From Pleurocapsa sp. PCC 7319 (GTDB lineage: Bacteria; Cyanobacteriota; Cyanobacteriia; Cyanobacteriales; Xenococcaceae), in the NCBI RefSeq assembly GCF_000332195.1, contig NZ_KB235922.1:2442211-2506210 (forward strand): 64,000 nt of DNA. Direction: 5' to 3'. Shown piece after piece: positions 48,940 through 58,625 of this stretch. Below the pieces are notes generated by a model. That model did no database searches. It worked only from the letters and a program-made list of their open reading frames with translations, and was not told the origin of the DNA. Position numbers and translations under genes: made by a program. Each line of letters starts with the position of its first letter. Positions within the stretch are counted from its first letter, which is position 1.

Positions 48940-50991
48940 TCATTCGGCTATTGAGTAGCGCGATCGCCAAAGGGTGTAACTGTAACCTAAAAGAAAAGGT
49001 AGCCATAGTAGCCAAGTTTCGGTATCAGTGAGATTCCAATGATGATCGCCTAAAGCCTGACGATAGGGTAAAACAAAATAAACAAATGCCGAGAGGCTAA
49101 CTAAACGTATCCCCCAGTTTTTAGTCCCGACAGCAAAAGGAATAATCCAGGTAAAATACCAGCCGTGAATTATGGGGGAGATAGTTAATAAAGAGGAAAA
49201 GAAACCAACAGTAAATTGTTGCCAATTGCGAGCTTTCCACAACAGAAATAAGGTGGCTAGCCCCAAAGGTAGAGCAAAAATACTATTGGTTTTGGTTGAA
49301 GGATGCCATACTTTTGCTAGTAAATGAGGCAAGAATTCAGCGCTTCGCCCGTGACTGACGAAGGTAGAACTAGTAGGAATTAGAGAACAAGAATCAACAT
49401 TACAGAATGCCAATGCAGTCAAACACAAAGGTAAAGTACCGCAGATAGAGATAATAATTGCCGTTTGAAAATTAATTTTGCGTTCAGATCTCCAGCTTAA
49501 AAACCCTAAGATTGGTAAGGAAATCCATTTTACCGCGACACTGATACCAACTAATAAAGCACTGACTAGTAATTTCCAGTATTGTTTATCTTTCTGCTCC
49601 CAATATACCCAACCAGCAACCAAGGGCAGAATAAACCAACTATCATAATGTCCCCCTCCGGCAAAAGAATATATGATCAGTGGATTCCAAGCGTAGAGGC
49701 TAGTTTGTACATAACTAAATTTTCTCGTAAGTAGCCAACAAGTTAATAAATCGGCGATCGCAAAACTACTTTTGAATAACAGAACACTAGGGGAAATAGC
49801 CGCCAAACCCCGAAAACCAAATTGAGTAATGGGTGGGTAAATCGCCGATACAGCAGGATGATTAATTTGTGACCACCATTCGGTACGATAGGGAATTAAT
49901 TCCGCCGCTTTGGGGGCAAGCTCATAAGGACTAAAGCCCTGGGTTTGAATGTAACCTTCCCAAAGATACCGCCAAATATCATCTCCTGGATACATGGGTA
50001 ACAAAATCAATCTGGTAGCGATCGCCACTAACCAAAACCACCATACTGCCAGAGATTTTAGCCCCCAAGAACAGACAAACCCCAAACCCATTACGGCGAT
50101 ACCATAACTAAAGCTAATTACTGTTTCTGGCTGTCGAAAATCTCCATTGGGAGCAGTCATTACTGAACCGATCAGTAAGCAGAAAACACTTAACCACAAG
50201 AAAACCTTCTCTTTGTCCCCTGTTTCCTTTTCCCTTTTCCCTTTTCCCTTATTTTTTTCTCTGCTTTTCTTTTTAGACCAATAGAGTTTTCCCAAAGTAC
50301 TCAATATAATTATTCCGGCTTGAATACTGCCAGAGATAGTGCCGGAAATCTTCGATTTTCCTCCCTGTCGGGGAAAATAGTTCACTGGAGTCTCACAGAT
50401 TTTCAAACCTTCCTCAACTGCTCGCACCTGCATTTCTACCGTCCAGCCAAAACCCCGATCCTGCATTTTAATCTGTTCTAATGCCGATCTGCGAATTAGT
50501 CGTAAGGGTCCCAAATCGTGATATCGATATCCCCAACCAAGATTAATTAACCAACTTGCTAAACTATTTCCAAAATGCTGTACAGGAGTCATTACCGCTT
50601 TTCCAGTTGCGGTGGCACGGCGATCGCCTAAAATCAAGTCATATTGCTTACGTAAGTCTAAAAAATGGGGTATGCAGCTTAAATCATCACTGCCATCACC
50701 ATCACAAAACAAAATCCAGTCAATCTCATCAGAAATATTTTGTAATCCTCGCCAACAAGCTTGTCCATAACCGACAACAGACTCAAATAAAACCTCAGCA
50801 CCAGCTTCCTTTGCTATTATTGAACTGCGGTCTTGACTGTCATTATCCACCACCCGAATTTTAGTCAAACCTAAGGCTTGTAAATCTCTAATTACAACAG
50901 CAATTGTTGCTTCTTCGTTACGGACGGGTATGATAACTAAAACCTTATTCAAAGAAGTATCAGCAACTTGACTAATGGATTTAGGGCACAT
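48940..50991 (-). CDS. Glycosyltransferase 2 fused to a polytopic mannosyltransferase-like domain
   Basis: 683 residues. The GT2 domain (about 15-235) has VLVIIPVRNEEATIAVVIRD, VVDNDSQDRSS and WILFCDGDGSDD, as in dolichyl-phosphate-sugar synthases. A hydrophobic segment follows, then a Lys/Glu/Gly-rich linker (SKKKSREKNKGKGKREKETG, about 239-258) encoded by T/C-rich heptamer-like DNA. The second half (about 265-680) has ten or more membrane helices with MYPGDDIWRYLWEGYIQTQG, the D-D/E-R signature of GT-C mannosyltransferases. It may make a lipid-linked sugar and use it within one chain. Start ATG 50991. Confidence 0.85.
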   Translation of the reverse strand: MCPKSISQVADTSLNKVLVIIPVRNEEATIAVVIRDLQALGLTKIRVVDNDSQDRSSIIAKEAGAEVLFESVVGYGQACWRGLQNISDEIDWILFCDGDGSDDLSCIPHFLDLRKQYDLILGDRRATATGKAVMTPVQHFGNSLASWLINLGWGYRYHDLGPLRLIRRSALEQIKMQDRGFGWTVEMQVRAVEEGLKICETPVNYFPRQGGKSKISGTISGSIQAGIIILSTLGKLYWSKKKSREKNKGKGKREKETGDKEKVFLWLSVFCLLIGSVMTAPNGDFRQPETVISFSYGIAVMGLGFVCSWGLKSLAVWWFWLVAIATRLILLPMYPGDDIWRYLWEGYIQTQGFSPYELAPKAAELIPYRTEWWSQINHPAVSAIYPPITQFGFRGLAAISPSVLLFKSSFAIADLLTCWLLTRKFSYVQTSLYAWNPLIIYSFAGGGHYDSWFILPLVAGWVYWEQKDKQYWKLLVSALLVGISVAVKWISLPILGFLSWRSERKINFQTAIIISICGTLPLCLTALAFCNVDSCSLIPTSSTFVSHGRSAEFLPHLLAKVWHPSTKTNSIFALPLGLATLFLLWKARNWQQFTVGFFSSLLTISPIIHGWYFTWIIPFAVGTKNWGIRLVSLSAFVYFVLPYRQALGDHHWNLTDTETWLLWLPFLLGYSYTLWRSRYSIAE
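50222..50275. repeat. Heptamer-like T/C repeat inside the glycosyltransferase fusion gene
   Basis: The unit TTTTCCC occurs about three times at 50227-50250, with related T/C-rich sequence beside it. In the minus frame it encodes the Lys/Gly/Glu linker between the two domains. Confidence 0.65.
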
Positions 50992-51094
50992 TTTAAAATC
51001 AGAAGAAATTCAGTCTGTTTTAATAATTGTGTTTTAACTTGCTGAGAAGACGTTGAAAAATCTCTAAACTAATTACAAATATTTCGTAAACACC

Positions 51095-51901
51095 ATGAGT
51101 ATATATACATGGACAAATTTAATTGCTCCTCAGAAGTATCTGGCTTTTAAATATTTAGGAAGTCAAGATTTAGTCTCCCTAATTCATCCAGCACTGGTAG
51201 TCGTGTTTGTCTTTCCGATGGTGGGAATCGTAACCAACTTTGCTTGGCAAACCCGTCAGCGTCGATTAGAAAGCAAACAAGGCAAAAGTAAAATTCCCGC
51301 TGTAGTAGGGCGAGAACACGTAAAGATTGGTCGTTGGCTGGGTTCTAGTGTCGTTATTGCGTCCTTAATTGCCCTTGCATACTCGATTGTCTATAAAAGC
51401 TTTATTAAAAAGAATCTTTGGGAGAAAAATAATCCCCAGGCAATATTAATTATCTTATTGTTTGTGGCTACCATTGCGTCTTTAATTCTCTTGCTACGTG
51501 CTAAACCTAAATTATGGCGCGGTATCTTTGCCACCATGACTGGAATGGGTTTAATCATTCTTGGTGAGCAAGATGGAGTGTGGCGATTGGCAGATCAATG
51601 GTATTGGTCTCATCACTACTACGGCATGGCAGTATCAGTATTAATGATTTTTTCGATCGCCATTTTGGATGATATCTATCGTAGTCTCACGATGCGCAAT
51701 ATCCATATAATTCTCAATTGCTTGGCGCTATTACTATTTATCGGTCAAGGAATTACTGGAGCCAGAGATCTATTAGAAATTCCTCCTGTCGGTAAAAAGA
51801 AACCGAAAAAAGCTGCCGTGGAAACAATTGTTCCTGTCAAAACATCACTATTGATGATTCAAGATCCCGTCTATCAAGCTCCCCGGATTAATCCTGAATA
51901 G
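51095..51901 (+). CDS. DUF4079 membrane protein
   Basis: 268 residues. Helices at about 30-52 (LVVVFVFPMVGIVTNFAW), 85-105, 118-137, 145-160, 176-195 and 204-222. Histidines sit within or near helices (HPALVV, REHVKIGRW, YWSHHYYGMAV), as in cytochrome-b561-like proteins. The family is cyanobacterial and of unknown function; a redox-linked membrane role is a guess from the histidine pattern. It is divergent from the glycosyltransferase fusion. A Lys/Ala/Val tail follows the last helix. Confidence 0.85.
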   Translation: MSIYTWTNLIAPQKYLAFKYLGSQDLVSLIHPALVVVFVFPMVGIVTNFAWQTRQRRLESKQGKSKIPAVVGREHVKIGRWLGSSVVIASLIALAYSIVYKSFIKKNLWEKNNPQAILIILLFVATIASLILLLRAKPKLWRGIFATMTGMGLIILGEQDGVWRLADQWYWSHHYYGMAVSVLMIFSIAILDDIYRSLTMRNIHIILNCLALLLFIGQGITGARDLLEIPPVGKKKPKKAAVETIVPVKTSLLMIQDPVYQAPRINPE

Positions 51902-51914
51902 AATACTCTGAAGA

Positions 51915-52628
51915 TTAATTTAAATATTCTGCTGCCGTAGGACAGAGAGGGGCTAGCTGGCAGATTTCGCATTGGGGTTTGCGGGCTTTACATACTGCTC
52001 GACCGTGAAAGATAGTACGAATTGAGTAGTTTTCCCATTCTGGTTGCGGCAGCAACGCCATTAAATCCTTTTCGATTTGAATTGGGTGTTCCGATTTAGT
52101 CAATCCCCAGCGATTACTGAGGCGTTTAACATGGGTATCTACCGTGACTCCTTCAATGATGCCGTAAGCGTGAGCCAGGACTACATTAGCAGTTTTGCGA
52201 GCTACTCCAGGTAATTTGAGTAATTGTGCCATCGTTCTCGGTACTTCTCCCTCAAAGTCAGTGATAATCATCTGACAAGCACCCTGAATATTTTTAGCTT
52301 TATTTCGAAAAAAGCCCGTGGAACGAATTAAAGTCTCCAGCTGTTCGCGATCGCAACCTGCTAAAGCAACAGCATCGGGAAATTGCGCAAATAATTCTGG
52401 AGTAACTTTATTAACTCGTTCATCAGTACATTGTGCCGAGAGAATAGTGGCTACTAAAAGCTGAACTGGAGTCTCATAGTTAAGACTACAGGTAGCATCA
52501 GGGTACAAATCTGATAACAGAGCAAAAATCTCAAGCGATCGCTGTTTAATTGCTTTGCTCGGGGATTTTTTTCTAGTTTTAGCTCTCTTCTTATTTGCTG
52601 ATTTAGAAGCAGGTTGAGATTTTGACAT
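51915..52628 (-). CDS. nth: Endonuclease III (DNA glycosylase/AP lyase)
   Basis: 237 residues. The helix-hairpin-helix LPGVARKTANVVLAHAYG carries catalytic K145; the general-base D164 is in VTVDTHVKRL. The [4Fe-4S] cluster cysteines are C213, C220, C223 and C229 (C-x6-C-x2-C-x5-C). A basic 28-residue N-terminal extension (Lys/Arg/Ser) is added relative to E. coli Nth. It removes oxidised pyrimidines in base excision repair. It starts 4 bases after the rseP stop, so both are on one transcript. Confidence 0.95.
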   Translation of the reverse strand: MSKSQPASKSANKKRAKTRKKSPSKAIKQRSLEIFALLSDLYPDATCSLNYETPVQLLVATILSAQCTDERVNKVTPELFAQFPDAVALAGCDREQLETLIRSTGFFRNKAKNIQGACQMIITDFEGEVPRTMAQLLKLPGVARKTANVVLAHAYGIIEGVTVDTHVKRLSNRWGLTKSEHPIQIEKDLMALLPQPEWENYSIRTIFHGRAVCKARKPQCEICQLAPLCPTAAEYLN

Positions 52629-52632
52629 GAAA

Positions 52633-53724
52633 TCACTGGAATAAGTTCTGGAAAAACGCCAGATTAACTGTATCCCTGACTATAATAAATACTCCTAAAC
52701 TAAGTAACAAAACTAGACCAGTCTGCATGATACTATCTTGTATTTTGCTAGGTAAAGGTTTTCCAGTAACTCCTTCAACTGTTAAAAATGCCAATTGACC
52801 ACCATCCAAAGCTGGTAAGGGCAGGATATTGATAATTGCCAAATTGATGCTAATTAAAGCTCCAAATTGAAACAAATTACTTAAATCGTTGCGAGCTAGT
52901 TCTGCACCTACCGCAACAATTGCTACTGGTCCAGCTACTTGCTGAGCGTTTTCGCTGAAATTACTGAATAGTTGCCAGAAACCCTGTAAAGTTAGCTGGA
53001 CAATTCGCTGAAATTCATTCGCTCCAGCAGAGAAAGCTTCGATAATATTGCCTGCTCGGTGACGCTCAATATCTCCATTAGGTGCTAGCATCACACCAAT
53101 TTTACCTTTGCCATCTTGACCAATATCTGGCTTAACATCCAAGTTAACAATTTCTGTGTCGCGCTTAATCGTTAGTTTCAAGAATCTTTCAGGAGAAGCC
53201 TGGATAGTATTTCTTAACTTTTCTAGAGCATCCGCAGAATCACCCAATTCTAGATTATCAATTTTGAGAATAATATCTCCTGCTTCTACCCCCGCTTTGG
53301 CTGCTGCTGATTCAGCTTCTGTTAATAGTTGAGGAACTAATACTCCAGGTTTATAATTAATTTCTTGAAAACCGATGGTAGTTGCTTGACCAACTAAAAG
53401 AAAGTAGGCAAAAATCAGATTGGCAATTACCCCAGCACTAATTACAATAGCTCGATCTAAAACAGGACGATTACGCAGTAAATTGGGATCATCAGGTGGG
53501 ATTGGACTATTGGGATCATCATCAGGAAAACCCACATATCCCCCCAAAGGAAAGGCTCTAATGGCATATTCTGTTTCTGAACCTTGATATTTTAAAAGTG
53601 TGGGTCCAAATCCGATCGAGAAGCGATTTACACGAATTTTTTGTAATCGCGCTGCTGCGAAATGACCGAATTCGTGTACTACGATTAATAGAAGCACGAC
53701 TGAAATTGCCGCCAATACTGACAT
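52633..53724 (-). CDS. rseP: RseP/S2P-family intramembrane metalloprotease
   Basis: 363 residues. HEFGH (17-21) in the first helix binds zinc, and the second metal motif is NILPLPALDGGQ near residue 315. One PDZ domain lies at about 128-205 (VLVPQLLTEAESAAAKAGVE, then GDIILKIDNLEL). Substrates are single-pass membrane proteins such as anti-sigma factors and signal peptides; a potential client is the anti-sigma-like protein at 10812, though that link is speculative. It is the first gene of a two-gene unit with nth. Confidence 0.93.
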   Translation of the reverse strand: MSVLAAISVVLLLIVVHEFGHFAAARLQKIRVNRFSIGFGPTLLKYQGSETEYAIRAFPLGGYVGFPDDDPNSPIPPDDPNLLRNRPVLDRAIVISAGVIANLIFAYFLLVGQATTIGFQEINYKPGVLVPQLLTEAESAAAKAGVEAGDIILKIDNLELGDSADALEKLRNTIQASPERFLKLTIKRDTEIVNLDVKPDIGQDGKGKIGVMLAPNGDIERHRAGNIIEAFSAGANEFQRIVQLTLQGFWQLFSNFSENAQQVAGPVAIVAVGAELARNDLSNLFQFGALISINLAIINILPLPALDGGQLAFLTVEGVTGKPLPSKIQDSIMQTGLVLLLSLGVFIIVRDTVNLAFFQNLFQ

Positions 53725-53813
53725 ATTTAAAAATATTTTTTTAGTAACGTTTTGTACGATTTACTATTTTAGAACATTCTTCTAGTTATCTTCTTCATAT
53801 AAGGGGTCTTAGG

Positions 53814-54341
53814 GTGAACAATAATTTAATTTGGCAACAAAATAGTAGTGATCCTCTCAATGCTGATAATCTGAGTGCGATCGCGGATTGGTGGTCGCAT
53901 TTAAACGGTCAAGAAGTCACTTGGCAACAGCGATTAATTCCTGAAAATGGGGATCTGAAAACAATTGACTGGCAACCACAAAAGTTCGACGAGAAGCTGG
54001 TACTCAATACCACACAACTCAGAGGAATCACTATTTATTGGCGCAACTCTCCTATGGCAGACGAACGCAATATTACTCCTAGTAAGCTGGAATTGGATTT
54101 GACTCGGCAAAAGCTATATGTTTTTCCCCAATCTCAATCTCAGGTAGTAATTAGCATCAGTTTGCCACAAGTTGTTTATCAAAAGATAAATCTCAATAAT
54201 CCACAATTAGCAGCAACTTTAAAGAAAAATGGCGGAGTGATCTTACTGCGAGATGAATCACAGCAGTTAGAAATTCAAGTCACTCTCGATCGAGAACAAT
54301 TGCAGCATTTGATCGATCGACTCAAAACAACAGACAATTGA
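53814..54341 (+). CDS. Conserved hypothetical protein
   Basis: 175 residues from GTG 53814, with GGGG nearby as a weak ribosome site. It is soluble and mostly beta strand, with VTWQQRLIPENGDLKTIDWQ, RGITIYWRNSPM and KLELDLTRQKLYVFPQSQSQ. There is no signal or known motif. It ends 28 bases before the inositol-phosphatase gene, suggesting one transcript, and is divergent from rseP with about 90 bases between starts. I do not recognise a function. Confidence 0.65.
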   Translation: MNNNLIWQQNSSDPLNADNLSAIADWWSHLNGQEVTWQQRLIPENGDLKTIDWQPQKFDEKLVLNTTQLRGITIYWRNSPMADERNITPSKLELDLTRQKLYVFPQSQSQVVISISLPQVVYQKINLNNPQLAATLKKNGGVILLRDESQQLEIQVTLDREQLQHLIDRLKTTDN

Positions 54342-54369
54342 ATTATCCATTTAACTTCAACATCAAATA

Positions 54370-55182
54370 ATGAATGAATTTTGGGATCAAGTCCTTAACT
54401 TTTGCGTCCAAACCACCCAAAACATAAGTGAACGTCTGATTAAGGATTTTGGTAAAATTCAGGCAAGCAAAAAAGAAGATGGTAGTTTAGTTACTCAAGC
54501 GGATCGATGGTCAGACCAAGAAATTAGAAGGGCGATCGCCACAACTTTTCCCGAGCATGGAATTTTATCTGAAGAAACAATCCATATTTTGCCTGAAAAT
54601 GATTGGTGCTGGGTAATCGATCCCATAGATGGGACTACCAACTTTACCCGTGGTGTGCCTGTGTGGGCAATTTCTCTCGGTTTACTCTATCGAGGGACTC
54701 CAGTTTTTGGGTTTGTTCATGTGCCAATGTTAAACCAATCTTTTCATGGCTTCTGGTACGGTAATTCTGGATTAACTGGCTATACAGGAGCTTACTTGAA
54801 TAATCAGCCAATTCATACTAGCCAAGATCAGCCGGATGGTGGTCAGTTATTTAATCTTTGTGCTCGCAGCACAGCTATTTTCCAGCAACCTTTTCCCTGC
54901 AAGGTGAGGATGATTGGAGTTGCCAGCTACAACTTATTGCTAGTCGCTGAGGGAGTAGTCATTGGAGGAGTAGAAGCTACACCTAAAATTTGGGATATTG
55001 CTGCGGCTTGGGCGATTGTCAAAGCCGCAGGCGGAGAGTTTGTCTTCCTAGACAACAATTTTCAATTCCCGCTTCAGGTTGGTCAAGACTATGGTCAAGT
55101 ATCAATCCCCAGCTTAGGACTATGTCGCGCTGAATTAATACCTATGTTTAAACCCCTAGTAGAGCGTGTGGTTAAAAAATGA
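54370..55182 (+). CDS. Inositol monophosphatase-family protein (SuhB-like)
   Basis: 270 residues. Metal site residues: E68/E69 in GILSEETI, D84 and D87 in WVIDPIDGTTNFTRGVPVWA (the family's motif A), and the second motif WDIAAAWAIVKAAGGEF near residue 208. These Mg2+/Li+-sensitive phosphatases act on inositol phosphate, histidinol phosphate or related sugars; relatives in cyanobacteria have been found to use several. Substrate is not determinable here. It is second in a unit with the hypothetical gene upstream. Confidence 0.9.
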   Translation: MNEFWDQVLNFCVQTTQNISERLIKDFGKIQASKKEDGSLVTQADRWSDQEIRRAIATTFPEHGILSEETIHILPENDWCWVIDPIDGTTNFTRGVPVWAISLGLLYRGTPVFGFVHVPMLNQSFHGFWYGNSGLTGYTGAYLNNQPIHTSQDQPDGGQLFNLCARSTAIFQQPFPCKVRMIGVASYNLLLVAEGVVIGGVEATPKIWDIAAAWAIVKAAGGEFVFLDNNFQFPLQVGQDYGQVSIPSLGLCRAELIPMFKPLVERVVKK

Positions 55183-55242
55183 CTAATTTAACTTCAGTTC
55201 GATCAGGAAAATTTTATAATTCATAATTCTTTAGCTTTTTAG

Positions 55243-55408
55243 AACTCCGAACTCCGAACTCCGAACTCCGAACTCCGAACTCCGAACTCCGAACTCCGAA
55301 CTCCGAACTCCGAACTCCGAACTCCGAACTCCGAACTCCGAACTCCGAACTCCGAACTCCGAACTCCGAACTCCGAACTCCGAACTCCGAACTCCGAACT
55401 CCGAACTC
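55243..55408. repeat. Heptamer tandem array (AACTCCG)~23.7
   Basis: 166 bases, nearly 24 uninterrupted copies of a 7-base unit with no visible change. It fills most of the convergent gap between the phosphatase gene and the DnaJ-like gene and ends 9 bases from the stop of the latter. Confidence 0.97.
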
Positions 55409-55416
55409 ATATCACA

Positions 55417-55911
55417 CTAGCCTCTTAGATAGGCGATCGCTAATACTAAAGCTAAACAGCCCACAAAAGTAAATCCCAATAGCAGTAAGACAAAGATTTC
55501 ACCAGAGGATAAAGGGCGATCCGTAGGGTCTAAATATGCCGTTTTTGACCATTTTTCGGTATCTGCTTGAGACCAATTTGGGGTTTGTATTACATTAACG
55601 CGAGAATAGCCTATTTTTAGATCGTAGAGTGAACGCTTTTCAGGACTGCTTAACACCGCATAAGCCTCATTTATCCGCTGAAACTTGGCTGTGGCAATAT
55701 TTGGTGGTAGAGAGGTCGTATCGGGATGATATTTCTTGCTCAGTTGGCGATAGGTACGGCGAATGGTGATAGTAGATGCCGAGGGATGTAAGCCCATCAG
55801 ATCATAATAGGTATTAATTAACTGAGTCTGTGGTGGGCAGATTATCGATTTTTGTCGGTTGCGATCACTCTGGGTGCGTGGGCTTTGCCAATCGCGTTTT
55901 GGATTCACCAT
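55417..55911 (-). CDS. DnaJ-domain protein with C-terminal membrane anchor
   Basis: 164 residues. The J domain covers about 34-98, with the essential HPD (62-64) after RRTYRQLSKKY and FQRINEAYAVLSSPEKRSLYD. One C-terminal helix (about 139-161, IFVLLLLGFTFVGCLALVLA) anchors it with the J domain probably facing the cytoplasm. It recruits and activates Hsp70 at the membrane. The N-terminal codons contain a 35-bp dispersed repeat (55861-55895). Start ATG 55911. Confidence 0.88.
   Translation of the reverse strand: MVNPKRDWQSPRTQSDRNRQKSIICPPQTQLINTYYDLMGLHPSASTITIRRTYRQLSKKYHPDTTSLPPNIATAKFQRINEAYAVLSSPEKRSLYDLKIGYSRVNVIQTPNWSQADTEKWSKTAYLDPTDRPLSSGEIFVLLLLGFTFVGCLALVLAIAYLRG
55861..55895. repeat. 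35-bp hairpin repeat, copy 4, inside the DnaJ-like gene
   Basis: Begins GCGATCAC and ends GGCTTTGCCAATCGC; lies in the N-terminal codons of the DnaJ-like protein (residues about 6-17). Confidence 0.65.
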
Positions 55912-56127
55912 GCTTAACTGAATTTGCTTTTTTTTATGTTTAGCGAACTTTGACTATCAAATCAAGATAAGAGTATTGGCTATCTTAAGAAATATTAAAA
56001 TAATTCAACAAATATAGGATATTAGCCGAACTGGTTGTTACAGAATTTAAAGTTATCGGGTCTTTTGCCGAGTGAGAATAGGGGCATGGGGTAAACTAGC
56101 CCTTGATTCTATCCAGAATACGATTAG

Positions 56128-56403
<276 letters not shown>

Positions 56404-56678
56404 AACAAAATCTAATAATAAATGGCGGTATTTACCAATATTTATGTAATAGACTAAACAGCGTGTCGTCTGGCTTCTCTGGTTATACTTTTAGCAAGTG
56501 TGATCTAAGAATTAGACGGCACTATTTTGTCTTTGGAGTGGATGGGCTTGATTTAGATCTGTTTGTTATTAGCTATCAGCTCTTAGCTATCAGCTTTCAG
56601 CTTTTGATTAACCGCCTTAAAGCTTATTAAGAATAAGACTTGCGGTATTCGTAGTACCTGATAGCTGATAGCTAATAA

Positions 56679-58625
56679 CTAATAATTATCGTGTAAGGTA
56701 CTCACAGAAGTCTCCAGCTCTAAATTTTGGTATCTCGCCAGTGCTTGAAGAGGAAAATATTGCTGATAGAGATGATATTTAAGATAAAAATGGCAGGGAA
56801 AACCAGTACCAGTAAAATAATCTTCATCCCAAGTACCATCTGCTCTTTGAGTAGAGATTAAATATTCTACCCCCTTAGCGATCGCAGCTTGTCCGCCAAA
56901 TTCGATCCCTTCTACCGCAGCCATTAAGCCAATTAATGCCCAAGCAGTCTGAGAGGCAGTGCTGGTTCCTTGACCTTTAAGACTGGGATCGTTGTAGCTG
57001 GCGCAGGTTTCCCCCCAGCCGCCATCGTCATTCTGACAGCTAACTAACCAGGCTACACCTCTTTGAATTTCCGTTCGGCATCGAGTAGGAGCAATTAAAC
57101 TTAGAGCTGAAAGAACACCACTCGTGCCATAGATATAATTTACTCCCCAACGTCCAAACCAACTACCGTCCGCCTCTTGTTCGTTAATTAAATAAGCGAT
57201 CGCTTTTTCTACTCTTGATTCTGCCATTGATAAATTACATTCTCCCAACATTTCCAGAACTCTGGCGGTGACATCGGCAGTATTGGGATCGATCATCGCT
57301 TTTAAGTCCCCATAAGGAATAAGATTAATCCAGTCTTGATCGTTATCTAAATCAAAAGCAGCCCATCCTCCCGGTTTACATTGCATGGTTGCTATCCAGT
57401 TAACACAACGGGCGATCGCCTTACCTTTTTGCTCTTCATCAGGGAGTTCAACTTGGGATAAACCCATAACCACCACCGCAGAATCATCTACATCGGGGTA
57501 AAAACGGTTATCAAATTCAAATGCCCAACCTCCTGGGGTTACTCCTTTATTTTTAACTGCCCAATCACCATAGTCGAGGATTTGCTTATCTAACAGCCAT
57601 TTTCCTGCTTTAATCAGGGCAGGATGGTCGGGAGCGATACCAGACTCTACCAAAGCTCGCAAACACCAAGCAGTGTCCCATACAGGAGAAATACAGGGCT
57701 GAATGCGATAGCTATCCTCAGTTTCAATCGCAAAATTATCAATAGCGGTTAGACCTCGTTGAATAACGGGATCGTTCACATCGTAATTGAGAGTACGCAG
57801 ACCTAATAAGGAGTTGAGCATAGCAGGAATAATTCCCCCCCAGTCGCCACTAGCTTCTTGCCTTTCTAAGACCCATTTTTCGGCAGCAGCTATTCCTTCG
57901 TCACGAAAGGGGACTAAATTTAAATCTTCTGCAAATTTGAAAGCACTATCTAGGGTGAGAAAAATATCTGTCCAATCGTTATTTTGTGGTAGTTCATAGC
58001 GCACATTAGCCACGCCTTCAGCAAATAGCTCATCTAAGTTTATGGGAGTCTTTAAACTGAATACCGGCTTGCGATCAAAAACAATTAGCAAAGGTACGGT
58101 GCTACCTCTCGCCCAACTAGACATCTCGTAAATGGTGAAGGGAGACTCTTCAGGCAGAAGCATAATCCAGGGGGGGATCGAAGGTAATCCACGCCAGTCA
58201 TAGCAACCAATTAACGCCAGGTGCATTTTAGTAAAGATGCGCGTCTTACTAATTCCACCTCGTTGCAAAATAAATTTCTTAGCTTTAACTAAGGTAGGAT
58301 CATCAGCTGGTACACCCAATAAACGTAATGCCATATAGGCTTCAACAGTTGTCGAAAGCTCGCCAGCATCACCGTAGTATAGTTCCCAACCACCATGTTC
58401 GCGCTGTTGCGATCGCAAGTAGGCTTCAGCTTTGGCTAAGGGTCGCAAGTGGTCAGTTTGCCAAATTTTATGCAACAAGACAACTTCAGCGGTAATAGTT
58501 ACGTTAGACTCTAATTCTGCCCACCAATAGCCATCTGGATCTTGAATTGAAAATAGATGAGCTTGACTAAGAGCGATCGCTTGTTCTAATGTTATCTGAG
58601 TTTCTTGTTCTCTAGCTTGTACCAC
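56679..58625 (-). CDS. shc: Squalene-hopene cyclase
   Basis: 648 residues. The catalytic acid motif D-V-D-D lies in FYPDVDDSAVVVMGL about residue 380. Several QW repeats are visible (QREHGGWELYYG, LLDKQILDYGDW, CKPGGWAAFD, QEADGSWFGRWG, QNDDGGWGE, QRADGTWDE). The enzyme cyclises squalene to hopene or diplopterol in the membrane, the first step to hopanoids. hpnB lies 1.8 kb further on. It starts with ATG 58625. Confidence 0.96.
   Translation of the reverse strand: MVQAREQETQITLEQAIALSQAHLFSIQDPDGYWWAELESNVTITAEVVLLHKIWQTDHLRPLAKAEAYLRSQQREHGGWELYYGDAGELSTTVEAYMALRLLGVPADDPTLVKAKKFILQRGGISKTRIFTKMHLALIGCYDWRGLPSIPPWIMLLPEESPFTIYEMSSWARGSTVPLLIVFDRKPVFSLKTPINLDELFAEGVANVRYELPQNNDWTDIFLTLDSAFKFAEDLNLVPFRDEGIAAAEKWVLERQEASGDWGGIIPAMLNSLLGLRTLNYDVNDPVIQRGLTAIDNFAIETEDSYRIQPCISPVWDTAWCLRALVESGIAPDHPALIKAGKWLLDKQILDYGDWAVKNKGVTPGGWAFEFDNRFYPDVDDSAVVVMGLSQVELPDEEQKGKAIARCVNWIATMQCKPGGWAAFDLDNDQDWINLIPYGDLKAMIDPNTADVTARVLEMLGECNLSMAESRVEKAIAYLINEQEADGSWFGRWGVNYIYGTSGVLSALSLIAPTRCRTEIQRGVAWLVSCQNDDGGWGETCASYNDPSLKGQGTSTASQTAWALIGLMAAVEGIEFGGQAAIAKGVEYLISTQRADGTWDEDYFTGTGFPCHFYLKYHLYQQYFPLQALARYQNLELETSVSTLHDNY

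Noticed and set aside
55243-55408. Possible CRISPR array
   Set aside because: The unit is 7 bases, repeats without spacers, and no cas gene is near.
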